Counted from the first letter of the stretch, positions 22,071 to 37,240 are shown. The stretch: DNA of 64,000 nt from Xylocopa sonorina (GCF_050948175.1 NW_027490128.1:992001-1056000); one strand, 5' to 3'. Numbers and translations: made by a program. The notes: generated by a model from the sequence alone, not told the origin.

Positions 22071-25000
22071 TCTTAAAACGCGAAATCGCATCTCTCTTCT
22101 ATGTTACATGATAAGATATAATATTCATTGCGAAGTGTCATGTATACCTCGTATTCCCTCCAAACGAATGTAAATGCGACACTTCCTTACTAGGAAATGG
22201 CGTATTCAGATGTCTACGTATCGTAGCAATGGTGTTTTAATGTTACTTAAATCGCGATATCGCATCTCATTTCTATGTTTCGTGATAAGATATAATAATC
22301 ATTGCGAAGTGTCATGTACACCTCGTTTTCAATGCAAAAGAAAGTAAATGCGACTACTGCTTGCTGGGAAATAGCGTTTGCAGATGTCTACGTATCGTAG
22401 CAATAGAGTTCTAATGCTACCTAAATCGCAATATCGCATCTCATTTATATGTTTCGTGATAAGATATAATATTCATTGCGAAGTGTCATGTGCACCTCGT
22501 ATTCACTTCAAAAGAATGTAAGTGCGACACTTCCATGCTAGGAAATAGCGTTTGCAGATGTTTCCGCATCGAGGCCATAGAGTTCTAATGCTTCTTAAAA
22601 CGCGAAATCGCATCTCTCTTCTATGTTACATGATAAGATATAATATTCATTGCGAAGTGTCATGTATACCTCGTATTCCCTCCAAACGACTGTAAATGCG
22701 ACACTTCCTTGCTAGGAAATGGCGTATTCAGATGTCTACGTATCGTAGCAATAGAGTTCTAATGCTACTTAAATCGCGATATCGCATCTCATTTATATGT
22801 TTCGTGATATGATATAATATTCATAGCGAAGTGTCAGGTATACCTCGTATTCACTTCAAAAGAATGTAAATGCGACACTTCCATGCTAGGAAATAGCGTC
22901 TGCAGATGTCTACGCGTCGAGGCAATAGAGTACTAATGCTTCTTCAAACGCGATATCGAATCTCAATTATATGTTTCATTATAAGATATAATATTCATTG
23001 CGAAGTGTCATGTATACCTCGTATTCACATCAAAAGAATGAAAATGCGACTATTCCTTGCTAGGGCATAGCGTTTGCAGATGCCTACGTATCGTAGCAAT
23101 AGAGTTCTAATGCTTCTTAGATCGCGATATCGCATCTCATTTCTATGTTTCGTGATAAGTTATAATATTCATCGCGAAGTGTCAGGTATACCTCGTATTC
23201 ACTTCAAAAGAATGTAAATGCGATACCTACATGCTAGGAAATAGCGATTGCAGATGTCTAAGTATCGTAGCAACGGAGTTCTAATGCTTCTCAAAACGCG
23301 ATATTGCAACTCATTCCTATGTTGCATGATAAGATATAATACTCGGTGCGAAGTGTCATGTATATCTCGTACTCACTTCAAAAGAATGTAAATGCGACAC
23401 TTCCATGCTAGGAAATAGCGTATGCAGATGTCTACGCGTCGGGGCAATATAGTTCTAATGCTTCTTAAAACGCGATACCGCATCTCACTTCTATGTTTCA
23501 TGATAAGATATAATATTCAATGCGAAGTGTCATGTATACCTCGTATTCATTCCAAATGATTGTAATCGCGACTATTGCTTGCTAGGAAATGGCGTATTCA
23601 GATGTCTACGTATCGTAGCAATAGAGTTCTAATGCTACTTAAATCGCGATATCGCATCTCATTAATATGTTTCGTGATAAGACATAATGTTCATCGCGAA
23701 GTGTCATGTAAACCTCGAATTCACTTCAAAAGAATGTAAATGCGACTATTGGTTGCTAGGAAATAGCCATTGCAGATGTCTACGTATCGTAGCAATAGAG
23801 TTCTAATGCTTCTCGAAACGCGATCTCGCATCTCATTTCTATGTTTCCCGATAAGATATAATATTCATTGCGAAGTGTCATGTACACCTCGTATTCACTT
23901 CAAAAGAATGTAAATGCGACACTTCCATGCTAGGAAGTAGCGTCTGCAGATTTCTACGCGTCGAGGCAATAGATTTCTAATGCTTCTTAAAACGCGATAT
24001 CGAATCTCAATCCTATGTTTCATTATAAGATATAATATTCATTGCGAAGTGTCATGTATACCTCGTATTCACTTCAAAAGAACGTAAGTGCGACACTTCC
24101 ATGCTAGGAAATAGCGTATGCAGATGTCCACGCGTCTGGGCAATATAGTTCTAATGCTTCTTAAAACGCGATGTCGCATCTCACTTCTATGTTTCATGAT
24201 AAGATATAATATACAATGCGAAGTGTCATGTATACCTCGTATTCACTTCTAAAGAATGTAAATGCGATTATTGCTTGCTAGGAAATAACGTTTGCAGATG
24301 TCTACATATCGCAGCAATAGAGTTCTAATGCTTCTTAGATCGCGATATCGCATCTCATTTCTATGTTTCGTGATATGTTATAATATTCATACCGTAGTGT
24401 CATGTAAACCTCGAATTCACTTCAAAAGAATGTAAATGCGACTATTGGCTGCTAGGAAATAGCGATTGCAGATGTCTACGTATCATAGCAATAATGTTCT
24501 AATGCTTCTCAAAACGCGATATCGCATCTCATTTCTAAGTTTCCTGATAAGATGTAATATTCATTGCGGATTGTCATGTACACCTCGTATTCACTTCAAA
24601 AGAATGTAAATGCGACACTTCCATGCTAGGAAATAGCGACTGCAGATGTCTACGCGTCGAGGCAATAGAGTTCTAATGCTTCTTAAAACGCGATATCGAA
24701 TCTCTCTTCTATGTTACATGATAAGATATAATATTCATTGCGAAGTGTCATGTATACCTCGTATTCCCTCCAAACGAATGTAAATGCGACACTTCCTTGC
24801 TAGCAAATGGCGTATTCAGATGTCTACGTATCGTAGCAATAGAGTTCTAATGCTACTTAAATCGCGATATCGCATCTCATTTATATGTTTCGTGATAAGA
24901 TATAATATTCATCGCGAAGTGTCAGGTATACCTCGTATTCACTTCAAAAGAATGTAAATGCGACAGTTCCATGCTAGGAAATAGCGTCTGCAGATGTCTA

Positions 25001-25669
25001 CGCGTCGAGGCAATAGAGTTCTAATGCTTCTTAAAACGTGATATCGAATCTCAATTCTATGTTTCATTATAAGATATAATGTTCATTGCGAAGTGTCATA
25101 TATACCTCGTATTCACTTCAAAAGAATGTAAATGCGACACTTCCATGCTAGGAAATAGCGACTGCAGATGTCTACGCGTCGAGGCAATAGAGTTCTAATG
25201 CTTCTTAAAACGCGATACCGCATCTCACTTCTATGTTTCATGATAAGATATAATATTCAATGCGAAGTGTCATGTAAACCTCGTATTCCCTCCAAACGAA
25301 TGTAAATGCGACACTTCCTTGCTAGGAAATGGCGTATTCAGATGTCTACGTATCGTAGCAATAGAGTTCTAATGCTACTTAAATCGCAATATAGCATCTC
25401 ATTTATATGTTTCGTGATAAGATATAATATTCATTGCGAAGTGTCATGTGCACCTCGTATTCACTTCAAAAGAATGTAAGTGCGACACTTCCATGCTAGG
25501 AAATAGCGTTTGCAGATGTTTCCGCATGGAGGCCATAGAGTTCTAATGCTTCTTAAAACGCGATATCGCTTCTCCCTTCTATGTTTCATGATATGATATA
25601 ATATTCATTGCGAAGTATCATGTATACCTCGTATTCCCTCCAAACGAATGTAAATGCGACCCTTCCTTG

Positions 25670-28600
25670 CTAGGAAATGGCGTATTCAAATGTCTACGTA
25701 TCGTAGAAATAGAGTTCTCTTGCTACTTAAATCGCGATATCGCATCTCATTTTATATGTTTCGTGATAAGATATAATATTCATTGCGAAGTGTCATGTAT
25801 ACCTCGTATTCACTCCTAAAGAATGTAAATGCGACTATTGGTTGCTACGAAATAGCGTTTGCAGATGTCTACGTATCGTAGCAATAGAGTTCTAGTGCTA
25901 CTTAAATCGCGATATCGCAACTCATATATATGTTTCGTAATAAGATATAATATTCATTGCGAAGTGTCATGTATACCACGTATTCACTTCAAAAGAATGT
26001 AAGTGCGACACTTCCATGCTAGGAAGTAGCGATTGCAGATGTCTACGTATCGCAGCAATAGTGTTCTAATGCTTCTAAAAACGCGATATGGCATCTCTCT
26101 CCTATGTTTCATGATAAGATATAATACTCATTGCGAAGTGTCATGTATACCTCGTATTCTCTCCAATCGAATGTAAATGCGACACTTCCTTGCTAGGAAA
26201 TGGCGTATTCAGATGTCTACGTATCGTAGCAACGGTGTTTTAATGCTACTTAAAACGCGAAATCGCATCTCTCTTCTATGTTTCGTGATAAGATATAATA
26301 ATCATTGCGAAGTGTCATGTATACCTCGTATTCATTCCAAATGATTGTAATCGCGACTATTGCTTGCTAGGAAATGGCGTATTCAGATGTCTACGTATCG
26401 TAGCAATACAGTTCTAATGCTACTTAAATCGCGATATCGCATCTCATTAATATGTTTCGTGATAAGACATAATGTCCATCGCGAAGTGTCAGGTATACCT
26501 CGTATTCACTTCAAAAGAATGTAAATGCGATACTTCCATGCTAGGAAATAGCGTCTGCAGATGTCTACGCGTCGGGGCAATATAGTTCTAATGCTTCTTA
26601 AAACGCGATATCGCATCTCACTTCTATGTTTCATGATAAGATATAATCTTCATTGCAAAGTGTCATGTATACCTCGTATTCCCTCCAAACGAATGTAAAT
26701 GCGACCCTTCCTTGCTAGGAAATGGCGTATTCAGATGTCTACGTATCGTAGCAATAGAGTTCTAATGCTACTTAAATCGCGATATCGCATCTCATTAATA
26801 TGTTTCGTGATAAGACATAATGTTCATCGCGAAGTGTCATGTAAACCTCGAATTCACTTCAAAAGAATGTAAATGCGACTATTGGTTGCTAGGAAATAGC
26901 GATAGCAGATGTCTACGTATCGTAGCAATAGAGTTCTAATGCTTCTCGAAACGCGATATCGCATCTCATTTCTATGTTTCCCGATAAGATATAATATTCA
27001 TTGCGAAGTGTCATGTACACCTCGTATTCACTTCAAAAGAATGTAAATGCGACACTTCCATGCTAGGAAATAGCGACTGCAGATGTCTACGCGTCGAGGC
27101 AATAGAGTTCTAATGCTTCTTAAAACGCGATATCGCATCTCACTTCTATGTTTCATGATAAGATATAATATTCATTGCGAAGTGTCATGTATACCTCGTA
27201 TTCCCTCCAAACAAATGTAAGTGCGACACATCCTTGCTAGGAAATGGCGTATTCAGATGTCTACGTATCGTAGCAATAGAGTTCTAATGCTACTTGAATC
27301 GCAATATCGCATCTCATTTATATGTTTCTTGATAAGATATAATATTCATGGCGAAGTGTCAGGTATACCTCGTATTCACTTCAACAGAATGTAAATGCGA
27401 CACTTCCATGCTAGGAAGTAGCGTCTGCAGATTTCTACGCGTCGAGGCAATAGATTTCTAATGCTTCTTAAAACGCGATATCGAATCTCAATCCTATGTT
27501 TCATTATAAGATATAATATTCATTGCGAAGTGTCATGTATACCTCGTATTCACTTCAAAAGAACGTAAGTGCGACACTTCCATGCTAGGAAATAGCGTAT
27601 GCAGATGTCCACGCGTCGGGGCAATATAGTTCTAATGCTTCTTAAAACGCGATGTCGCATCTCACTTCTATGTTTCATGATAAGATATAATATACAATGC
27701 GAAGTGTCATGTATACCTCGTATTCACTTCTAAAGAATGTAAATGCGATTATTGCTTGCTAGGAAATAACGTTTGCAGATGTCTACATATCGCAGCAATA
27801 GCGTTCTAATGCTACTTATATCGCGATATGACACCACATTTATATGTTTCGTCATAAGAAATAATGTTCATTGCGAAGTGTCATGTATACCTCGCATTCA
27901 CTTCAAAAGAACGTAAGTGCGACACTTCCATGCTAGGAAATAGCGTTTGCAGATGTCTCCGCATCGAGGCCATAGAGTTCTAATGAATCTTAAAACGCGA
28001 TAACGCATCTCTCTTCTATGTTTCATGATAAGATATAATATTCATTGCGAAGTGTCATGTATTCCTCGAATTCTCTCCAAACGAATGTAAATGCGACACA
28101 TCCTTGCTAGGAAATGGCGTATTCAAATGTCTACGTATCGTAGAAATAGAGTTCTAATGCTACTTAAATCGCGATATCGCATCTCATTTTATATGTTTCG
28201 TGATAAGATATAATATTCATTGCGAAGTGTCATGTATACCTCGTATTCACTCCTAAAGAATGTAAATGCGACTATTGGTTGCTACGAAATAGCGTTTGCA
28301 GATGTCTACGTATCGTAGCAATAGAGTTCTAGTGCTACTTAAATCGCGATATCGCAACTCATATATATGTTTCGTAATAAGATATAATATTCATTGCGAA
28401 GTGTCATGTATACCACGTATTCACTTCAAAAGAATGTAAGTGCGACACTTCCATGCTAGGAAGTAGCGATTGCAGATGTCTACGTATCGCAGCAATAGTG
28501 TTCTAATGCTTCTAAAAACGCGATATGGCATCTCTCTCCTATGTTTCATGATAAGATATAATACTCATTGCGAAGTGTCATGTATACCTCGTATTCTCTC

Positions 28601-30395
28601 CAATCGAATGTAAATGCGACACTTCCTTGCTAGGAAATGGCGTATTCAGATGTCTACGTATCGTAGCAACGGTGTTTTAATGCTACTTAAAACGCGAAAT
28701 CGCATCTCTCTTCTATGTTTCGTGATAAGATATAATAATCATTGCGAAGTGTCATGTATACCTCGTATTCATTCCAAATGATTGTAATCGCGACTATTGC
28801 TTGCTAGGAAATGGCGTATTCAGATGTCTACGTATCGTAGCAATACAGTTCTAATGCTACTTAAATCGCGATATCGCATCTCATTAATATGTTTCGTGAT
28901 AAGACATAATGTCCATCGCGAAGTGTCAGGTATACCTCGTATTCACTTCAAAAGAATGTAAATGCGATACTTCCATGCTAGGAAATAGCGTCTGCAGATG
29001 TCTACGCGTCGGGGCAATATAGTTCTAATGCTTCTTAAAACGCGATATCGCATCTCACTTCTATGTTTCATGATAAGATATAATCTTCATTGCAAAGTGT
29101 CATGTATACCTCGTATTCCCTCCAAACGAATGTAAATGCGACCCTTCCTTGCTAGGAAATGGCGTATTCAGATGTCTACGTATCGTAGCAATAGAGTTCT
29201 AATGCTACTTAAATCGCGATATCGCATCTCATTAATATGTTTCGTGATAAGACATAATGTTCATCGCGAAGTGTCATGTAAACCTCGAATTCACTTCAAA
29301 AGAATGTAAATGCGACTATTGGTTGCTAGGAAATAGCGATTGCAGATGTCTACGTATCGTAGCAATAGAGTTCTAATGCTTCTCGAAACGCGATATCGCA
29401 TCTCATTTCTATGTTTCCCGATAAGATATAATATTCATTGCGAAGTGTCATGTACACCTCGTATTCACTTCAAAAGAATGTAAATGCGACACTTCCATGC
29501 TAGGAAATAGCGACTGCAGATGTCTACGCGTCGAGGCAATAGAGTTCTAATGCTTCTTAAAACGCGATATCGCATCTCACTTCTATGTTTCATGATAAGA
29601 TATAATATTCATTGCGAAGTGTCATGTATACCTCGTATTCCCTCCAAACAAATGTAAGTGCGACACATCCTTGCTAGGAAATGGCGTATTCAGATGTCTA
29701 CGTATCGTAGCAATAGAGTTCTAATGCTACTTGAATCGCAATATCGCATCTCATTTATATGTTTCTTGATAAGATATAATATTCATGGCGAAGTGTCAGG
29801 TATACCTCGTATTCACTTCAAAAGAATGTAAATGCGACACTTCCATGCTAGGAAGTAGCGTCTGCAGATTTCTACGCGTCGAGGCAATAGATTTCTAATG
29901 CTTCTTAAAACGCGATATCGAATCTCAATCCTATGTTTCATTATAAGATATAATATTCATTGCGAAGTGTCATGTATACCTCGTATTCACTTCAAAAGAA
30001 CGTAAGTGCGACACTTCCATGCTAGGAAATAGCGTATGCAGATGTCCACGCGTCGGGGCAATATAGTTCTAATGCTTCTTAAAACGCGATGTCGCATCTC
30101 ACTTCTATGTTTCATGATAAGATATAATATACAATGCGAAGTGTCATGTATACCTCGTATTCACTTCTAAAGAATGTAAATGCGATTATTGCTTGCTAGG
30201 AAATAACGTTTGCAGATGTCTACATATCGCAGCAATAGCGTTCTAATGCTACTTATATCGCGATATGACACCACATTTATATGTTTCGTCATAAGAAATA
30301 ATGTTCATTGCGAAGTGTCATGTATACCTCGCATTCACTTCAAAAGAACGTAAGTGCGACACTTCCATGCTAGGAAATAGCGTTTGCAGATGTCT
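25670..30395 (+). repeat. Tandem higher-order repeat, 2437 bp (14 monomers plus 1 base), nearly two copies
   Basis: CACTCCTAAAGAATG occurs at 25811 and 28248, an offset of 2437. The extra base over 14 x 174 comes from CATTTTATATG, present in both copies. Unit one spans about 25670-28107. Unit two runs to about 30395, where it diverges. Shared rare marks include TATCGCGATATGACACCAC and GTCATAAGAAATAATG. Confidence 0.85.
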
Positions 30396-31170
30396 ACATA
30401 TCGCAGCAATAGAGTTCTAATGCTTCTTAGATCGCAATATCGCATCTCATTTCTATGTTTCGTGATATGTTATAATATTCATACCGTAGTGTCATGTAAA
30501 CCTCGAATTCACTTCAAAAGAATGTAAATGCGACTATTGGCTGCTAGGAAATAGCGATTGCAGATGTCTACGTATCATAGCAATAATGTTCTAATGCTTC
30601 TCAAAACGCGATATCGCATCTCATTTCTAAGTTTCCTGATAAGATATAATATTCATTGCGGATTGTCATGTACACCTCGTATTCACTTCAAAAGAATGTA
30701 AATGCGACACTTCCATGCTAGGAAATAGCGACTGCAGATGTCTACGCGTCGAGGCAATAGAGTTCTAATGCTTCTTAAAACGCGATATCGAATCTCTCTT
30801 TTATGTTACATGATAAGATATAATATTCATTGCGAAGTGTCATGTATACCTCGTATTCCCTCCAAACGAATGTAAATGCGACACTTCCTTGCTAGCAAAT
30901 GGAGTATTCAGATGTCTACGTATCGTAGCAATAGAGTTCTAATGCTACTTAAATCGCGATATCGCATCTCATTTATATGTTTCGTGATAAGATATAATAT
31001 TCATCGCGAAGTGTCAGGTATACCTCGTATTCACTTCAAAAGAATGTAAATGCGACACTTCCATGCTAGGAAATAGCGTCTGCAGATGTCTACGCGTCGA
31101 GGCAATAGAGTTCTAATGCTTCTTAAAACGTGATATCGAATCTCAATTCTATGTTTCATTATAAGATATA
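30393..31170 (+). repeat. Dispersed duplicate of satellite at about 24300-25080
   Basis: TCTACATATCGCAGC followed by the rare GTGATATGTTATAATATTC and CATACCGTAGTG occurs at 24301 and again at 30393. The similarity continues for several monomers, through CGACTGCAGATG and GCTAGCAAATGG. The offset is 6092 bp (35 monomers plus 2). Together with the 2437-bp duplication this shows nested copying. Confidence 0.7.
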
Positions 31171-33839
31171 ATATGCATTGCGAAGTGTCATGTATACCTC
31201 GAATTCACTTCAAAGGAATGTAAATGCGACACTTCCATGCTAGGAAATAGCGTTTGCTGATATCTCCGCATCGAGGAAATAGGGTTCTAATTCTTCTTAA
31301 GACGCGATATCGCATCTCACTTTTATGTTACATGATAAGATATAATGTTCATTGCGAAGTGTCATATATACCTCGTATTCACTTCAAAAGAATGTAAATG
31401 CTAATCTTCCTTGCTAGGAAATAGCGTTTGCAGATGACTACGTATCGTAGCAATGGAGTTCTAATACTTCTCAAAACGAGATATCGCATCTCATTTCTAT
31501 GCTTCATGATAAGATATAATATTCATTGCGAAGTGTCATGTATACCTGGTATTCACTCCAAACGAATGTAAATGCGACACTTCCCTGCTAGGAAATAGCG
31601 TATTCAGATGTCTACGTATGGTAGCAATAGATATCTAATGCTACTTAAATCTCGATATCGCATCTCATTTCTATGTTTCATGATAAGATATAATATTCAT
31701 TGCGATGTGTCATGCACACCTCGCATTCACTTCAAAAGAATGTAAATGTGACATTTCCATGCTAGGAAATAGCCTTTGCAGATATCTCCGCATCGAGGCA
31801 ATAGGGTTCTAATGCTTCTTAAAACGCGATATCGCGTCTCACTTTTATGATACATGATAAGATATAATGTTCATTGCGAAGTGTCATGTATACCTCGTAT
31901 TTACTTCAAAACAATGTAAATGCGACGTTTCCACCCTAGGAAATAGCCTTCGCAGATGTCTACGTATCGTAGCAATAGAGTTCCAATGCTTCTTCAAACG
32001 CGATATCGCTTCTCATTTCCATGTTTCGTGATATGATATAATATTCATTGCGAAATGTCATGTACACCCCGTATTCCCTTCAAAAGAATGTAAATGCGAA
32101 TCTTCCTTGCTAGGAAATAGCGTTTGCAGATGACGACGTATCGGAGCAATGGAGTTCTAATGCTTCTCAAAACGAGATGTCGCATCTCATTTCTATGCTT
32201 CATGATAAGATATAATATTCATTGCGAAGTGTCATGTATACCTCGTATTCCCTCCAAACGAATGTAAATGCGACACTTCCTTGCTAGGAAATGGCGTATT
32301 CAGATGTCTACGTATCGTAGCAATAGAGTTCTAATGCTACTTAAATCGCGATATCGCATCTCATTTATATGCTTCGTGATAAGATATAATATTCATCGCG
32401 AAGTGTCAGGTATACCTCGTAATCACTTCAAAAGAATGTAAATGCGACACTTCCATGCTAGGAAATAGCGTTTGCAGATGTCTCCGCATCGAGGCCACAG
32501 AGTTCTAATGCTTCTTAAAACGCGATATCGCATCTCTCTTCTATGTTTCATGATAAGGTATAATATTCATTGGGAAGTGACATGTATGCCTCGTATTCAT
32601 TTCAAAAGAATGTAAATGCGACTATTGCTTGCTAGGAAATATCGTTTGCAGATGTCTACGTATCGTAGCAATAGTGTTCTAATGCTACTTAAATCGCGAT
32701 ATCGCATCTCATTTCTATGTTTCGTGATAAGATATAATAATCATTGCGAAGTGTCATGTATACCTCGTATTCACTTCAAATGAATGTAAATGCGACTATT
32801 GCTTGCTAGGAAATAGCGTTTGCAGATGTCTACGTATCGTAGCAATAGAGTTCTGATGCTACTTAAATCGCGATATCGCATCTCATTTATATGTTTCGTG
32901 ATAAGATATAATATTCATTGCGAAGTGTCATGTATACCTCTTATTCACTTCAAAAGAATGTAAGTGCGACACTTCCATGCTAGGAAATAGCGTTTGCAGA
33001 TGTCTCCGCATCGAGGCCACAGAGTTCTAATGCTTCTTAAAACGCGATATCGCATATCTCTTCTATGTTTCATGATAAGGTATAATATTCATTGGGAAGT
33101 GACATGTATGCCTCGTATTCATTTCAATAGAATGTAAATGCGACTATTGCTTGCTAGGAAATAGCGTTTGCAGATGTCTACGTATCGTAGAAATAGAGTT
33201 CTAATGCTACTTAAACCGCAATATCGCATCTCATTTATATGTTTCGTGATAAGATATAACATTCATTGCGAAGTATCATGTACACCTCGTATTCACTTCA
33301 AAAGAATGTAAGTGCGACACTTCCATGCTAGGAAATAGCGTTTGCAGATGTCTCCGCATCGAGGCCATAGAGTTCTAATGCTTCTTAAAACGCGAAATCG
33401 CATCTCTCTTCTATGTTACATGAGAAGATATAATATTCATTGCGAAGTGTCATGTATACCTCGTATTCCCTCCAAACGAATGTAAATGCGACACATCCTT
33501 GCTAGGAAATGGCGTATACAGATGTCTACGTATCGTAGCAATAGAGTTCTAATGCTACTTGAATCGCAATATCGCATCTCATTTATATGTTTCTTGATAA
33601 GATATAATATTCATCGCGAAGTGTCAGGTATACCTCGTATTCACTTCAAAAGAATGTAAATGCGACACTTCCATGCTAGGAAGTAGCGTCTGCAGATGTC
33701 TACGCGTCGAGGCAATAGAGTTCTAATGCTTCTTAAAACGCGATATCGAATCTCAATTCTATGTTTCATTATAAGATATAATATGCATTGCGATGTGTCA
33801 TGTATACCTCGAATTCACTTCAAAGAAATGTAAATGCGA

Positions 33840-36800
33840 CCCTTCCATGCTAGGAAATAGCGTTTGCAGATGCCTACGTATCGTAGCAATAGAGTTCTAA
33901 TGCTTCTCAAAACGCGATATAGCACCTCATTCCTATGTTTCATGATAATATATAATATTCATTGCGAAGTGTCATGTATATCTCGTATTCACTTCAAAAG
34001 AATGTAAATGCGACCCTTCCATGCTAGGAAATAGCGTTTGCAGATGCCTACGTATCGTAGCAATAGAGTTCTAATGCTTCTCAAAACGCGATATAGCACC
34101 TCATTCCTATGTTTCATGATAATATATAATATTCATTGCGAAGTGTCATGTATATCTCGTATTCACATCAAAAAAATGTAAATGCGACACTTCCATGCTA
34201 GGAAATAGCGTTTGCAGATGTCTACGTATCACAGCAATAGAGCACTAATGCTTCTTAGAACGAGATGTCGTATTTCATTTCTATGTTTCGTAATAAGATA
34301 TAATATTCATTGTGTAATGTTATGTATACCTCGTATTCACTTCAGTGAAATGTACGTGCGAAATTTCCTAGGCTAGGAAATAGAGTTTGCAGATGTATAC
34401 GTATATTAGCAATAGAGTTCTAATGCTTCTCAGAACGCGATATAGCACATCATTCCTATGCTTCATGATAAGATATAATATTCATTGCGAAGTGTCATGT
34501 ATATCTCGTATTCACATCAAAAGAATGTAAATGCGACACTTCCATGCTAGGAAGTAGCGTTTGCAGATGTCTACGTATCGTAGCAATAGAGCTCTAATGC
34601 TCCTTAAAACGCGATATCGCATCTCACTGCTATGTTTCATGATAAGATATAATATTCATTATGGAGTGTTATGTATACCTCGTACTCACTTCAAAAGACT
34701 GTAAATGCGACCCTTCCAAGCTAGGAAATAGCGTTTGCAGATGTCTACGTATCGTAGCAAAAGAGCTCTAATGCTCCTTAAAACGCGATATAGCACCTCA
34801 TTCCTATGTTTCATGATAAGATATAATATTCATTGCGAAGTGTCATGTATATATCGTATTCACATCAAAAGAATGTAAATGCGACACTTCCATGCTAGGA
34901 AATAGCGTTTGCAGATGTCTACGTATCGTAGCAATAGAGTTCTAATGCTTCTTAGAACGCGATATCGCACCTCACTGCTATGTTTCATGATAAGATATAA
35001 TATTCATTATGGACTGATATGTATACATCGTACTCACTTCAAAAGAATGTAAATGCGACCCTTCCATGCTAGGGAAAAGCCTTTGCAGATGTCTACGTAT
35101 CGTAGCAATAGAGTTCTAATGCTTCTCAAAACGCGATATAGCACCTCCTTCCTATGTTTCATGATAAGATATAATATTCATTGCGAAGTGTCATGTATAT
35201 CTCGTATTCACATCAAAAGAATGTAAATGCGACACTTCCATGCTAGGAAATAGCGTTTGCAGATGTCTACGTATTACAGCAATAGATCACTAATGCTTCT
35301 TAGAACGAGATGTCGTATTTCATTTCTATGTTTCGTAGTAAGATATAATATTCATTGTGTAATGTTATGTATACCTCGTATTCACTTCAGTGAAATGTAA
35401 GTGCGAAATTTCCTTGCTAGGAAATAGAGTTTGCAGATGTCTACGTATATTAGCAATAGAGTTCTAATGCTTCTCAAAACGCGATATAGCACCTCATTCC
35501 TATGTTTTATGATAAGATATAATATTCATTGCGAAGAGTCATGTATACCTCGTATTCACTTCAAAAGAACGTAAATAAGACACTTCCACGATAGGAAATA
35601 GCGTTTGCAGATGTCTACGTATCGTAGCAATAGAGCTCTAATGCTCCTTAAAACGCGATATAGCACCTCATTCCTATGTTTCATGATAAGATATAATATT
35701 CATTGCGAAGGGTCATGTATACCTCGTATTCACATCAAAAGAATGTAAATGCGACACTTCCATGCTAGGAAATAGCGTTTGCAGATGTCTACGTATCGTA
35801 GCAATAGAGTTCTAATGCTTCTTAGAACGCGATATCGCACCTCACTGCTATGTTTCATGATAAGATATAATATTCATTATGGACTGATATGTATACATCG
35901 TACTCACTTGAAAAGAATGTAAATGCGACCCTTCCATGCTAGGGAAAAGCCTTTGCAGATGCCTACGTATCGTAGCAATAGAGTTCTAATGCTTCTCAAA
36001 ACGCGATATAGCACCTCCTTCCTATGTTTCATGATAAGATATAATATTCATTGCGAAGTGTCATGTATATCTCGTATTCACATCAAAAGAATGTAAATGC
36101 GACACTGCCATGCTAGGAAATAGCGTTTGCAGATGTCTACGTATCACAGCAATAGAGCACTAATGCTTCTTAAAACGAGATGTCGTATTTCATTTCTATG
36201 TTTCGTAATAAGATATAATATTCATTGTGTATTGTTATGTATACCTCGTATTCACTTCAGTGAAATGTAAGTGCGAAATTTCCTTGCTAGGAAATGGAGT
36301 TTGCAGATGTCTACGTATATTAGCAATAGAGTTCTAATGCTTCTCAAAACGCGATATAGCACCTCATTCCTATGTTTCATGATAAGATATAATATTCATT
36401 GCGAAGTGTCATGTATATCTCGTTTTCACAACAAAAGAATGTAAATGCGACACTTCCATGCTAGGAAATATCGTTTGCAGATGTCTACGTATCGCAGTAA
36501 TAGAGTTCCAATGCTTCCTAAAACGCTGTATCGCATCTCCCTTCTATGTTTCATGATAAGGTATAATATTCACTGCGAAGTGTCATGTATACCTCGTATT
36601 CACTTCAAAAGAATGTAGATGCGACACTTCCATGCTAGGAAATAGCGTTTGCAGATGTCTACGTATCGTAGCAATAGAGCTCTAATGCTTCTTAAAACGC
36701 GGTATCGCATCTCACTGCTATGTTTCACGAGAAGATATAATACTCATTATGGAGTGTCATGTATACCTCGTACTCACTTCAAAAGAATGTAAACGCGACC

Positions 36801-37240
36801 CTTCCATCCTAGGAAATAGCGTTTGCAGATGTCTACGTATCGTAGCACTAGAGTCCTAATGCTTCTTAGAACGCGATATCGCATCTCACTTCTATGTTTC
36901 ATGATAAGATATAATATTCATTGCGAAGTGTCATGTATACCTCGTATTCACTTCAAAAGAACGTAAATAAGACACTTCCATGCTAGGAAATGGCGTTCGC
37001 AGATGTCTACGTATCGTAGCAATAGAGTTCTAATGCTTCTTGGAACGCGATAACGCATCTCACTTCTATGTTTCATGATAAGATATAATATTCATTGCGA
37101 AGTGTCATGCATACCTCGTATTCACTTCAAAAGAACGTAAATAAGACACTTCCACGCTAGGAAATAGCGTTTGCAGATGTCTAGGTATCGTAGCAATAGA
37201 GTTCTTATGATCCTTAAAACGCGATATCGCACCGCATTTC
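33840..37240 (+). repeat. 174-bp satellite, block resembling the left-hand array
   Basis: From about 33.84 kb the monomers switch to variants characteristic of 1-8.8 kb: CTTCTCAAAACGCGATATAG followed by CACCTCATTCCTATG, CACTTCAGTGAAATGTAAG, GAAATAGAGTTTGCAG and TACGTATATTAGCAATAG. Adjacent monomers near 33838 and 34012 are almost identical. The abrupt change marks a domain boundary inside an otherwise continuous array. Confidence 0.85.
34720..36430 (+). repeat. Tandem higher-order repeat, 870 bp (5 monomers), two copies
   Basis: The rare string GGACTGATATGTATACATCG occurs at 35011 and 35881, 870 bp apart. The flanking monomers match in order, including AGGGAAAAGCCTTTGCAG and ACAGCAATAGA.CACTAATG at about 35276 and 36147. 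The match ends near 36430. Confidence 0.85.

Larger units (their letters stand above)
16951..33840 (+). repeat. 174-bp satellite array, middle block with two alternating monomer classes
   Basis: Continuous + orientation satellite of about 97 monomers. The first 1-1.5 kb is diverged, as at other array edges. From about 18.4 kb two classes interleave. One has GACACTTCCATGCTAGG, CGCATCGAGGCC (or CGCGTCGAGGC) and GCTTCTTAAAACGCG. The other has GACTATTGCTTGCTAGG or GACACTTCCTTGC..GGCGTATTCAG with TATCGTAGCAATAG and GCTACTTAAATCGCG. Alternation is frequent but not strict. Rare one-base insertions occur, such as CATTTTATATG near 25746 and 28190. No genes were seen. Confidence 0.96.
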
